Positions 10,245-21,816 of a stretch of 64,000 bases of DNA are shown here, in pieces (within the stretch, counting starts at the first letter, position 1; every line of letters begins with the position of its first letter). The DNA is from Podospora pseudoanserina. Lineage: Eukaryota > Ascomycota > Sordariomycetes > Sordariales > Podosporaceae. The stretch is taken from contig NC_085920.1 in the NCBI RefSeq assembly GCF_035222485.1, forward strand, positions 7,302,001 to 7,366,000. The letters are read 5' to 3'. The notes beneath the pieces are model-generated. The model had not been told where the DNA came from. It worked only from the letters and a program-made list of their open reading frames with translations, and searched no databases. Made by a program: the position numbers and the translations under genes.

Positions 10245-10696
10245 TTTGGCGGTGGATCTGGAAAAATTGCCGAGTTAGAATTGAGAATTGGGGAGAAAGC
10301 TACTTCTCGGTCGATTAAACGTACCTGCGTCGTCGTCGACAAGAGGGAGCTTTGTGATGGGTTGCAGAATCTCTCGCGGTTCCGGGGTCGCGAAATTTTG
10401 GGAATCTGTGTGGCCAAGCGTTTTCCTGGTTAGGGCTGCGGGGGCCACCAGAACAGCCACACGTGGCTAGTGCGAAAACCACACGGCGCAGTTCCAGTCC
10501 GCCAAGATTTCTTCGCAGCACACATGGCCCCATATTATTTCTGGGCTAACTGATAAGATAAGCATCGCTCGGTCTGGGTGGAATCAAGGGCAGCAATCAT
10601 CACAAGTAAATGGAAGATTGTATTCTATGGATGATGAGTATTGGCTAACACTACGAAAAATTCCTTTTGAATCCCCTTTTTTTTTTTTTGGGTTTC
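10245..10696. other. eL37 promoter / VAS1 3' flank
   Basis: About 0.45 kb between the eL37 start and the VAS1 stop (same strand). A GGTTAGGGCT element at 10428-10437 resembles the telomere-type boxes used by ribosomal protein promoters in many ascomycetes. A T-run at 10677-10690 lies just downstream of the VAS1 stop and is part of its 3' UTR. Confidence 0.5.
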
Positions 10697-13600
10697 CTAG
10701 AGCTTGAGTTTGCTGAACTCGGCGAGTGTCCGCTCGTAGTTCTCCTTGGCCGCCTGTGCATCGGCAAGCTTCTTCTTCTCAGCTGTTACGACAACATCAC
10801 TGACCTTTTCGAAACCCTCGCGGTTGATCAACTCCTCCTGCTTGGTAATTGCGACGGTGGTCTTCTGCAGCTTGGTGGTGATCTTCTTGATCTCGGCTGC
10901 GATATCTGTGATTTGGTCGCTGACCTGGAGAAGAACAACAATCTCGGCGTTCACGACACTAACAGCGCAGCCCTTGGGGGTGGCGGACTCCTCGATAACC
11001 TCGGTGGAAGCAATGCTCCTACCGGAGAGGGTCTTGATGGCGTTGAGCTGCGCGCTCACCTTCTCCAAGGCGGCAGGAGTAGAAGCCACGATGAAGGCAC
11101 GGCCATCACGAATGTTGTATTCAGCAGCCAACGATCTGATACCGCTAGCGCACTTGAGACCAAGCTCGTAGTCTGCGCTCTCAGCGGGGAACTCGAGAGC
11201 CTGGTCAGCCTCGGGATACGGCGCCAGGAGGATGGAAGGAGTCTCATCTCCAGCCTTCCGTGGCAGACGTTGCCAGAGCTCCTCGGTGATGAAGGGAAGC
11301 ATAGGGTGCAGTAGACGCAGGCACGTATCAAGAACAAAGTAGAGGACTTGGCGGACAGAGTTGGCTTGGGCAGGGTCCGCATCTGGGCCCAGCATGCCCT
11401 TGCTGTTCTCAACGAAGATGTCGCAGAAGTCATCACTGGGTTTGGTTAGAGGCTCTGTCTGAACTTTGACCCAAGGGAAACCGTTGACTTACTAGAAGAG
11501 CGAGTACACGAGCCTGGTGGCAGTAGAGAATTGCCTGTTCGTGAGAGCCTCGTTGATGCCCTTGACGGCCGCGTTGGTACGGTGAACAATCCAGCGCTCT
11601 GGGACCGACAGAGCCGCGAGGTCAAGCTGGGCATCAGGCTTGAAGGAATCGCCAAGGTTGCCCAACACGTACTTGGAAGCTTGCCAAACCTTGTTGCAGA
11701 ATCTGCGGTAGGCCGCCATGACGCGGATGTCGAAGTTGATGTCGCCACCACCGGTGGTGTACGAGAGAAGCGTGAAACGCAGAGCATCAGCGCCGCACTC
11801 TGGGATGCCGCCAGGGAACGATTGCTTCTGGTACTTGGTGGCACGCTCAACCTCGTCAGACCTGAGGTTACCTGTCAAGAGCTTCGCGTGAAGGTCCTCG
11901 AGCTTGATACCGTTGATGATGTCCAACGGGTCAATGACATTACCCAAACTCTTGCTCATCTTTCGCCCTTCGGCGTCGCGGATCAACGAGTGGCAGTACA
12001 CCTCAGTGAAGGGAACCTTGCCCGTCAACTTCAGGGAGAGCATGATCATTCTGGCAATCCAGAAGAACAGAATATCCCAGCCGGATTCGAGCAGCTCGGT
12101 GGGGAAGAACTTCTTGAAATCATCCTTCTCCGTGTTGGGCCAGCCCAAGATAGCCATGGGCCACAAGCCGGAGCTGAACCAGGTGTCGAGGCAGTCAGGG
12201 TCTTGCTCGAGGGTGTAGTTCTTGCCGGGAAACAGCTCGGCAGCCTTCTCGGCGGCCTTGGCCTTGGCCTCTTCGGCATTTCTGCCAACAACCCAGGTGG
12301 CCTTGTCTGTCTCCTCGCTGTCCTCGCCTTCAAGGACAATACGGTACGCCGGGATACGGTGGCCCCACCACAACTGTCTGGAAATGCACCAGTCGGTGAT
12401 GTTGTTGAGCCATTGGAAGTAGCTCTTGCGGGCACTCTCCGGGCTGATCTTGATCTCACCACTCTCAACGACTCTCATGGCATCCCTGGCCATGTCCTCC
12501 ATCTTCACCCACCACTGAGGCGCCATGCGAGGCTCGATAACATCCCCACTGCGCTCGCAAATGGGGATAACCATGGCGTTGGGCTCCTTCTTGACGAACA
12601 AGCCAAGCCTAGCCAACTCCTCGACAACCGTGTAACGGGCGTTGAATCTCTTCTGGCCCTGGAACATAGCGCCGTTCTCGTTGATCAAGCCGTCTTCGGT
12701 AAGGACGTTGATGAACTCAAGCTTGTGGGCGACCCCGAGCTTATAATCGTTGAAGTCGTGCGCGGGGGTGAGCTTGACAGCACCAGTGCCGAATTCTGGG
12801 TCAACGTAGGAATCCTCGACGATGGGCATCAACCTCCGCGTGAAGGGATGACGGGCGTGCTTTCCGACAAGGTGTGCGTAGCGGGCATCACCGGGGCTGA
12901 CAGCGATACCGCTATCGCCCAACATTGTCTCGGGACGTGTGGTGGCAACAGTGATGAACTCGTCTGACCCCTCAATTGGGTACTTGAAGTATGTGAGGAC
13001 ACCGAACTCAACCTTTCTGTCATAGCCGGGCACGTCAATCATGGTGCGCCCGGTGATATCCTTGTTGATGACCTCCAAGGTGCTGAGGGCGGTGCGAAGA
13101 TGAGTGGACCAGTTAACCAAGCGGTTGGACCTGTAGATGAGACCCTCATCGTGAAGAGTGACAAACGCCTCCATAACGGCGGCAGTCAGGTTCTCGTCCA
13201 TGGTAAAGGCCTCGCGGCTCCAGTCCATGGAGCCACCCATGAGTCTCTGGGCATTGTTGATGCGCTCATGGTATTCCCCCTTCCACTCCCACACGCGCTT
13301 TGTGAACTCCTCGCGGCCGAGATCGTGGCGCGTCTTCTTCTCTCTCTTGTACAGCATCTTTTCGACAACGGACTGAGTGGCGATACCGGCGTGATCGCAA
13401 CCCGGGACCCAGAGTGTGCTGAGGCCCTTCATCCGGTTCCATCGAATAAGTGTATCTTGGAGAGAGTTGGCGAGAGCATGGCCGCAGTGAAGTGCACCAG
13501 TGACGTTCGGGGGCGGCAGGGCAATGACGAATTTGCCAGCATCAGGGGTTCGGGGCTCTTGAGGCTTGAAGTAGCCGCTCTTCTCCCACCATGAATACCA

Positions 13601-14115
13601 TGACGACTCGACGGCCTGGGGGTTGTATGCTGAGAAGTGCGGGTGATCGAAGGGCTGGATCTTCTTCTTCTCACCAGCTGGAGTCTCGTCCTTGTAGCGA
13701 GGAAGGACAGGAGTCTCGGCCTTCTTCGCCTTGGGCTTCGGGGCTTCGGCAGGCTTGTCACCGGCTTGTTGCTGTTGCTTCAGCTTGGCGGCAGCTTGCT
13801 TCGCAGCGAATTTGGCAGCCTTTTCGGCTTTGGCCTTCTCCTTGGCCTCTTTGGGCATGTCAGAATATGATCAAGGAAACGACAATGGCGGCGCTCGGCG
13901 GATCTAGACTCACCATTTTTCTTAGGCGCAGGCGCATCGGGAGCGGCGGCCGGTGTGGTCGCCGGCGCGGGGGCTTTAGCAGCTTCGTCGGCCATTTTGG
14001 ATAGTCGGTACGCTGAGGAGTGATAGGTTCGAGGTTCTGGACGGAAAGAAGCCAAGGATGCTTTAAGCAGCGAGTTCCGTGTCGAACTAACCAGTCGCCA
14101 CGACGAGCTCAGCAT
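10697..14115 (-). CDS. VAS1: Valyl-tRNA synthetase, dual mitochondrial/cytosolic
   Basis: Three exons on the minus strand, 14115-13914, 13848-11493 and 11435-10697, giving 1098 residues. The protein is a class Ia synthetase: [20 protein letters not shown] is the HIGH-type ATP site (about residue 187), and [13 protein letters not shown] the KMSKS loop (about residue 697), separated by the editing domain and followed by the anticodon-binding domain ([18 protein letters not shown]) and a C-terminal coiled coil that contacts tRNA. The first 40 residues ([20 protein letters not shown], ending YRLSK) are Ser/Arg-rich without acid residues except one Glu, a mitochondrial presequence. A second ATG at 13995-13993 opens [12 protein letters not shown], the likely cytosolic start. 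One gene serving both compartments is known for yeast VAS1 and Neurospora cyt-20. Introns are 65 and 57 nt. Confidence 0.96.
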
Positions 14116-15135
14116 CCAGGCTCAGCGGGGGGGTCAATTGAGTATTAAGAGGGGCGGCAGCGTGACTCTTAACGAGGGGCCTTTCATGTTGGCTGCAGGC
14201 TCTTTTTCCATATGCAAAAAAAGGTGGGGTTCCGGCGAGGATTCAACGTTGAGTCAGTTGCGACTTGAACCATACCTTACAGAACCCTAACCCGTGTGTA
14301 GCTTGCTTCTCTGTTGCTTTCTGCCACTACTACCCCGCGCGGCCTGGCCCCAACTTTGTCTCCCAACACACACAAGGCTGGCCGTCGAGTGATTCTGGAA
14401 CAAATTGTAACATGGACCCCTTTTCAACATGACCTCCTCAAGCGAAATTCCAAATGCCCAAGCATTCAAGCTTCTCTTACCACAAGTTGAGAATCCCGTC
14501 CACCTGTGTGACTCCTTACTGATAAGTGCATAGCACAGCCCGTTGCTCCACCCCAGATTACTCAAGCAATGAGTATTCTTGCTGACTCTTTTGTGAGGCT
14601 TGTAGATTGCATCCAACACAGAACTGTTGGAGATATGTAAAAATTCGAGAATCAGAGGCACGTGCCGTCAAAAAGGCGACCATCGAGGAAGGAATGCGGG
14701 GAATGCTTGCAAGACAGGTTGCCCCACGTACAATTCAGCAGCTGTTCCCGGTCCTATCCGCTGCGAGTGAGTCCACTTGACCCACGCCACTTTCCAGCTC
14801 TCCCTTACCAAGACTGGCCGCTACCCTGTAACTCTAATGCTCTTATCGCTCATTGATTATCTCGTCATCTACAACAACATCAGCCCGTGTTCAGCCTTCA
14901 CTCCCTTTCCCGCCCACCTCGGTCGCCTTGCCTATTCCTCCTTAACGTGCTCCCTTGGCGCCAGTGTTATTTCCCAGGGCTACAGCGGATGACTACCTAG
15001 GCGCGCCACGACGCGACGGCTCAAGCCCGCCCGACCCAACGTCCCAACTGCAGCTTGTTTCTAAGCCCTACGCAAGTCCTGGGCAAGAGCAGGCCAGACA
15101 CCTCCTTGCGGCCGCTTGCGCTGTGATAATCTACG
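14116..15135. other. Divergent promoter region between VAS1 and RING gene
   Basis: About 1 kb. A telomere-like box AACCCTAACCC lies at 14283-14293, on the VAS1 side. A 125-codon minus-strand frame at 14287-14661 and short plus-strand frames have no recognisable features. A B-box-like GGTTCAAGTC on the minus strand near 14262 does not fold into a tRNA. No gene is supported. Confidence 0.5.
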
Positions 15136-17719
15136 ATGCGACCTCCACGGATCGCGATACTAATTCTTTTCTTCTTCGCGTCGCTCTTCCTCGTGTGCAG
15201 GGCCATCAGTTCCCTCCGCCATCCCAACGCCGCCCCCGCCGTGACACCATTGACGACCCGGAAATCGTCATTCCGGAGCTTCTTCTCCTTCACTGCGCCG
15301 TTCTCGCTCTTCCCTCCCAATGCTGCTATAAGCCTGTTCGATGATAATAGTACCTTCTTTGCTGCACGACCGGCTGCCTTTGGGCCCATCCTCCCTGCCG
15401 ACGGCCTGAGCGGGCAACTATGGATAGGAAGTGGATTTGCTGAAGATCATCTCCAAGAGGGCGAGGTCGGGGGCGAGCTCGGCTGCAGCGATCTCCCAGG
15501 CTGGGAGGATGGGAGACCTAAACTGTCGATCAAAACCACTGTGCATGGGTCCGCAGCCTCAAAGTCAGGACCCGCTGCACTGAACACCAAAAGTACAAAG
15601 CGTGATCCTTTGGGCGCAGGGATTCCAGCGGACGGAAAATCTTCAGAAAGGCGTCACGATGGGACCGACGACTACCTTCACCAGGAACTTGACCAGACTC
15701 GCAGCCCCTACAGCGAAGGCTCGGTGGTCTCAGCGTCAAGTCATGCCGATATCCAATCCATGCAGGAGACGGCAGAAATTACGGGCAAGATCACATTGCT
15801 GAGCAGAGGTGGTTGTGGGTTCCTGGAGAAGGTCAAGTGGGCGCAGCGCCGCGGTGCGATCGGGGTGATTGTTGGAGATAATGTGAAAGGGGGTCCGTTG
15901 ATCCAGATGTTTGCGAGGGGCAATGTCGATAATGTCACAATCCCCTCGATTTTCACATCGCAAACGACCGCCATGCTACTGTCATCACTCGCGCAACCAG
16001 GCAGTTTCATTGAAGATATTCTGGACGAGAACGGAAACCCGATCTTGAAAGTACAGCACTCCAGCAAGCCTGGGGTCAATAAGCAAACCAAAGCGGCCGA
16101 TACAGGTGCGGGCTATAGACCCAAATCTGGCCCTCACGCCCAGGGGGTCAAAACTGCGTCGTTCCAGGATGCCTCGGCCCCTGCGGTCAAGAAGTCACGC
16201 TCGACACGCAGGAGCTGGATCTCCCGTCTGTTCTCCTGGGGGGATAGTGGAAGCAAAGGGTCAGAGCAGAGCCGGCCGCCAAGCAGTGGTCGTCTGAACT
16301 GGGTCGCAGCTGACGAGTGGAGCGACGAAAGCATCAGACTCCTCCAACCAAGTGCGGATAAGGGTAACAAGAATGGAGCGGGTGGTCGTGCGTCCTCTGA
16401 GGAGCACAAGTCGCCGGGTGATGGTTTTCAGATAGGTGTACAAGACTGGCGTGACCCCGATCTTGTTAGGTCTTCCGAGGAGGACGAGGAAGATCGGCCG
16501 GCGCCGGAAAACCAGTCCACCAACAAGGAGTCTAGTGGTTTGAGAGGTGGCAGTATTACACCAGGTAGTGGCGAGTATGTCCCTGGAGACTCACATGGCC
16601 ATCGTTCTGGAAAGTCTGGTTCTTCCTCGGAAAGCTCCAGTGGGCTTATTTATAAGCTCTTCGGGGACGACGCTAAAGAGCAATCTGCCACAGAGGAGAG
16701 CTCAAGACTGTCGCCGGAAAGCTTGGGGAACAAAGACGATGGCAATGTGCGGGAAGGTTTATGGGTCACGATCACTCCTACCGGCAGTGCCAGTCCATTC
16801 TTTGACACCCTGTTGGTCCTGGTGATCAGCCCCTTGATTACCCTCACGGTTGTGTACACGCTTCTTATCTTGCGAGCTAAATACAGAAGGCGGAGATGGA
16901 GAGCACCCAAGGCTGTGGTCGATCGGTTGCCGGTACGGACCTACCGCACAGTTGCGCCATCGCCCAGTCAATCATCCAGGACGCCGTCGCCCAACAGCTC
17001 CTCACCTACAACACCCCTGTTGCAAGGAAATTCGAGATCGCGGCCCCGGTCTCGGACCACCACTGGCGTGCCTGAGCCTTCGGATCTTTTGAGGGCTGAT
17101 AACGCTTTGCAGGCTGGGCGACCATCTTCACCAGACAACACCCCGGTGCATGGTGCCAGTCAATGGAAGAAGTACATGGGAAGACAGAGCGAATGTGTGA
17201 TTTGTTTGGAGGAATACGTGGACGGCGTCAGCAAGGTCATGAGCTTGCCTTGTGGCCATGAGTTTCATGTGGACTGCATGTGAGTGGATCTAAAGTCACA
17301 AACTAGACAACGTGGAAATCCACAAATTTGACGACGTGTTTACTGATTTTTGTCACAGCACACCATGGCTCACCACCAGACGGAGAACTTGCCCGATATG
17401 CAAAAATGATATCGTCAAGTCTCTGGCTCGTGGTTCGCCATTAAGCCCACACTACGAGCCGTATCATGACGACAGCGAGTACACTCGTACTGAACCTTCC
17501 AGCTTCGTGGACTCCAACACTGGATCGTATTCCTCCAACCGCTTGTCAGACGTGGAGGAAGGAAGAGAGGCTCTTGCGCAAGTACAGAGAGAGATACATG
17601 AGGTGAGATGGTATGACTTCATGGCGCACCTGCTAAGGGGCGAGCCCGGACAGGCATTTTTGAATCGGCACGAGAACCGGCGTTTTGCGGCCGACGACCG
17701 TGAAGAGAGCCGCCTGTAA
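15136..17719 (+). CDS. PA-TM-RING-type E3 ubiquitin ligase
   Basis: Two exons, 15136-17279 and 17359-17719, giving 834 residues; the 79-nt intron begins GTGAGT, has an ACTGAT branch and splits the conserved DCITPWL codon. Order of parts: signal peptide/anchor (RIAILILFFFASLFLVC, residues 5-21), a protease-associated domain with GKITLLSRGGCGFLEKVKWA around 240-300, a long Ser-rich luminal segment, one membrane helix (FFDTLLVLVISPLITLTVVY, about 555-580), a cytosolic basic/Ser-Pro region, and a RING-H2 finger from about 687 (CVIC, CGHEFHVDC, CPIC; C3H2C3 pattern complete). The family (human RNF13, plant RMR) ubiquitinates cargo at endosomes, Golgi or vacuole. Substrates are unknown. The C-terminal WYDFMAHLLRGEPGQAFLNR is probably a conserved tail. 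Confidence 0.92.
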
Positions 17720-18821
17720 TACAGCATGGTGATAGTGGCATCCGTTGTTTTTTGAAGAGATTTCGCATTTTTGGCTGGCGCACTTGGGGTGGGAGGTCAT
17801 TTTCATGGGCGTTGGGCAAGGGGCCGAACACCTGGGATTGTTCAAAACCGTCACTCGCTCTTTTACATACACAACTTTGATACCTCTTTTCGTTTTTGAC
17901 CTGATAAATTTTATCTTATTCTGATACGTACTTGGAATGTACGAGGAGCCCAGGGGAAGGGGGGAGGGGGTGGGGGTTCTCATTGGAAGCGGCCAGTCAC
18001 AGAATCCCATCAGACATGGCAGAGTGAACTCACTAGGATTATACCTCCACAAGGCTTAGACACTTGGATAGCTGTAGCTTTCATTTCACAAAGAACTTTT
18101 TCTCTTCACTTCTACATCATATCTCCTCTGGCCTCTTTCGATCTCCTGCGACATGACTGCCGGCTGCTCAGGATGAATCTCGCTGCCCTATGAGAAGATA
18201 AAATACAGGGACAGCTAAGACGGCTGAGGCAATAATTCTTACGTTCAACAAATATGAAGTGCACAAAAAAAGATGAAGATCATCATGTTTTGCATAATGT
18301 GCTGATGTGTATTCACTCCCAGGTAGATACCGAGTATGAAGTGGGCTTATCTTATCACAGCACACGCTCACCCACACTCCTTCCACAGCGCCCAACGCGT
18401 TCATTGCAACTTCTCACCTTCAACATCAGGTAAGTCAGCGAGCGCTTTCCATTTCTCCAAATTTTGACATGGAAAATGAGCTAACAATGGAACAGAGGAG
18501 AATTCTATCACTTCAAAACATATCGAAAAGCCGGTAGTCCGTCGTCTTGTAGCAGACGGGAACAGATTGCATGGTCGAATCTCAAATCTCAATTCACCCC
18601 GCCACAGCGCCCTCACTCACTGAGAGGATCAGGGGCCGTGCACAGCACAGCACACAACATCAACGTCAACATCAACGTCAACATCAACGTCAACATCAAC
18701 GTCAACATCAACGTCAACATCAACACCACCCGCGTCAACCAACCCCCAACCCCCAAACCCCAAGCGTTCTGAACCTATCCAAACAACAACAACCCCCCTC
18801 GAGGGGCACACCAGACCCATC
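17720..18821. other. Intergenic region upstream of APC5
   Basis: About 1.1 kb between two plus-strand genes. It contains the 3' UTR of the RING gene, an AT-rich stretch around 18060-18320, and a 12-nt tandem array at 18655-18724 close to APC5. No additional gene is supported. Confidence 0.5.
18655..18724. repeat. Tandem 12-mer array in APC5 leader
   Basis: The unit CAACATCAACGT is repeated nearly perfectly about 5.8 times over 70 nt, ending roughly 100 nt before the APC5 start codon. It would read as repeating His-Gln-Arg-Gln in one plus frame and Asp-Val on the minus strand, but neither frame belongs to a supported gene. It probably lies in the 5' UTR. Confidence 0.85.
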
Positions 18822-21341
18822 ATGGCCCGCTTCCTCACCCCGGCCAAAATCGGCCTCCTGGCCCTCATCGAGCTCTACGTCGAAGGCGCGGTCCCAAACG
18901 AAGGGATCATCCCAGTGATCAACTTCCTCGCCTCCAACCTCATCGACTGCGACCTCTCGACTGCCCAATCCCCCAACAGCAACAGCAACAACAATAAGAA
19001 TCTCACCCCTGCCGACCGCTGGAAAAAAGCCGAGTCCACCCTCCGGCTTGTAACCTCGATCAAAGATTTCGAGACGTTGCTCTCCCCGCTGGCGGCAGCG
19101 GATAAAGTCCCCGGCCGTCGGCTCTGGGATCGGTTTTTGGAGAAGTTGTGGGGGCTAGACAGTTTGCACAAGCTGCATGAGTTTTTTGCGGCGATACCGG
19201 GGTTGTTGTGCAGGACGAAGGAGGAGCTGAGAAGGTTGGGGCTGGAGGACGCGGAGGGGGAGTTGGGGGGGAGGACGAGGTTGGGGAGGAATAGTCCCTT
19301 TGGGGCGTTTGTCAGGAGGGCACATGTCGAGTTTGTGAGGTTGAAGTTTGAGAGGGTGATGGAGTTGTGGAGGGTTTTTGTGAGGTATCGGCAGCCGACG
19401 GCGGGGTACTGGGCGAGGAGGCATCCGCAGCATGGGGGGAGGTTAAGTTTTGATCAGGTTTTGACGGAAGGAGAAGAGGAGTGGGGACAGAAGGAGACGG
19501 GGGAGCTGGCGGTAGTGGCGTATGGGAGGATGTTGTTGCCAGCCGTTGGGCTGTTGGCAAGGGGGGAGGGGTGGATGGAAGGGGGGGAGACGTTGCCGGT
19601 GAGCAGCGATGATGTGGAAGGATTGTTGGAGTTTCAGATCGAGCAGATACAGAGTGAGTTTGTTTCTCTGATGGGGGTGGAAAGGGAGCATGACTGACAC
19701 CATGTAGAGTATGGCAACAGGATACCGCCACAGATCAGAGACCGGTTCAGGAACTTCTTGAAGGGAAGTCATACGGTGCCGAGTTTATCGCACTACCTCA
19801 ACTTCTCGGACGCCTGGCGGTCAGGGGACTTTCCCACATCTTTCGACCACCTTCATCGATATTTCGACTACACTATGCAGAACCGAGATCGACTGTTCTA
19901 TCAGTACGCCTTGATGAATCTCGCTATTGTTCAGTCCGACTTTGGCTGTCACAAGGAAGCCGTGGCAACCATGCTGGAGACAGTATCAACGGCTCGGGAG
20001 AACAGGGACACGACATGTCTCAACTTTGCTCTAAACTGGTTCTTCCACTTCGGCAGGGCACACCCCCATCTTGTCAGAGAACTCGAAAACAACAGCATGC
20101 TTGGCAGCGGAAAGGAGACTCTCGCCTTCCTCCGAGTCAAGGCCAAAGAAACAGGTATGTGGATCCTCTGGAGTTCGGCCCTCCAGAGCGAAGCCAAGCT
20201 CTGCCTGGCCAACGGCGAAAGTGTCGCCGTTGCCTTCGAGCACATGGTGCGATCCTCCCAACTGATCGTCGAGCGCAACATGAAGACCATGATGGGGGCC
20301 CAGATCTCGATGGCTATCGCCATGTGGGACCGCCTCGGGCTTTCCAGCATGGCCTCGATGGCATGCCAGGTCTTCCTCAGCTGCCACGCGAGAAACTCGG
20401 TCTTTGACGACGAGCTGAAGATCACCTGTCGTCTAGCCGGGCTTCTCGCCGGCAAGGGGAAATACGAAGAGGCGTTTGCCATGCTCGAGTCCCTTGATCA
20501 GAACTCGCTGCGGTCAGCGAGGCCAAATCAATACTGGCACCTCTACCGCGGCCTCTTGAAGCTTCGTCGGGACCTGCACAGGAACAACCTCCCTGCCGTC
20601 GACACCCTGCTGGCTCAGCTCCTCCAAACTGGCCCCGAGGACGCAGAACCGGACACCGTCTTCATCATCGACACCCTCCACATCGAGGCTCTGGTCCGCC
20701 ACAGGGACTTTGACGGCGCCTTTACCAAAATCGACAACATGATGGCCAACCTCGGAGAAAACAACCGCGACGTTGCCCTCCGCATTCGTCTCCTCATCGC
20801 CAAGGCCCACCTCTTTGACGAGATCAACCGCCCAGAAAAGGGCTTCACAATAGCGATGCGGGCCACCTCGATGGCCTGGCGGGCGCTGAACATCCCGCTT
20901 CTGTGGCAGGCCGTCGGCGCTCTGGCCAACGTTTTGAACTCACTGTCGGAGTTCTCGGCTGCGGCACAGCTGTTGCTTTCGGTGCTGCCGAGGGTGCTGG
21001 AGACCGATGTCTCGTTCACAGCGGGGACGTTGTATAACCTCTTGGCGGACGCGAGGATGGGGCAGGCGGGGCAGTTTTTTTGTACGGCTGTTTCGGACGA
21101 GTCGACGGAGCTGGAGAGGCAGAGGGGGAGGAGGCGGCAGAGGGAGATGATGATGAGGGCGCATGCTGCGCTGGAGAGCGCGTACAAGTATTTCGAAAGG
21201 GTGGAGGAGGTGGAGAAGCAGGCGGAGGTGCTGGCTAAGATGGCGACGGTGATGAGGGGGTTGGGGGATGAAGGGGTGAGCGAGGGGTATGCGGCCAGGT
21301 ATTTGAGTTTGAGGAGGGAGGTGGAGAGGGTCAATAGATAG
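18822..21341 (+). CDS. APC5: Anaphase-promoting complex subunit 5
   Basis: Two exons, 18822-19653 and 19708-21341, giving 821 residues. The 54-nt intron (GTGAGT donor, CTGAC branch, TAG end) joins EIQIQK to YGNRIP in the expected frame. The N-terminus MARFLTPAKIGLLALIELY and the central block SHYLNFSDAWRSGDFPTSFDHLHRYFDY followed by NRDRLFYQYALMNLAIVQSDFG are hallmarks of Apc5; the remainder is a TPR-like helical solenoid (AVATMLETVSTAREN, AFAMLESLDQNSLRSARPNQ, YKYFERVEEVEKQAEVLAKM). Apc5 is a scaffold subunit of the APC/C ubiquitin ligase that drives mitotic exit. A homopolymeric Asn stretch occurs near residue 55. Its position next to COX13 and APN2 is conserved around Sordariomycete mating-type loci. 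Confidence 0.93.
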
Positions 21342-21816
21342 ACAGGGGATTGTATGTGAAAATACTGAGAGGGAAGCGAGGCATGTCAGATAAACAATGA
21401 AGAACGAAATGTATCATAGAGTTATGATCAGCCTAGACAGGGATATGCTAGTTTGGCCGCAAAAAGCTCTATCCTTGAGCTCAAGCTCAAGCTCAAGCCT
21501 ACTCCCCTCATTGAATTGACTTTGTGGTGTTGACTCACGGGCAGATATGTTTGTTTGGATGAACTGGCGGGAAACAGAGAAGGTTATGCATCCCCGAGAC
21601 AGAGAAACTGATTTCTTGACTTGACACTATGAGTAGGAAACAATGCATGTACCGTGTTCAGCTTTGTCAGGGTATGCTCCCTCTTCTTCTTCTTCTTCTT
21701 CTTCTTCTTCTTCGACTCCGCACTTCTATTGAATGGTCTGCCTTCGTCGTTCTCTACAATATACACCGGGGTTGACCTGTCCATATCTCCAGGTTGCGTC
21801 GAGGTCAAGAGCACAT
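21342..21816. other. Convergent 3' region of APC5 and COX13
   Basis: About 0.5 kb. Contains a short CTCAAG hexamer array near 21478-21498 and a CTT/TTC microsatellite at 21681-21713. No gene is supported; a small plus-strand frame through the microsatellite is low complexity. Confidence 0.6.
21681..21713. repeat. TTC trinucleotide microsatellite
   Basis: About 11 uninterrupted CTT/TTC units in the convergent 3' flank of APC5 and COX13, likely length-polymorphic. Confidence 0.85.

Noticed and set aside
11531-12967. 478-codon plus-strand frame
   Set aside because: It is antisense to the conserved VAS1 coding exon. Long antisense frames arise from the codon bias of GC-rich genes and this translation has no family features.
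14230-14280. Possible tRNA B box (GGTTCAAGTC on the minus strand)
   Set aside because: No acceptor or anticodon stem could be built around it, and the consensus after the box is not followed.
18571-18918. 115-codon frame with repeating His-Gln-Arg-Gln
   Set aside because: It is a by-product of the CAACATCAACGT repeat and overlaps the conserved APC5 start in another frame.
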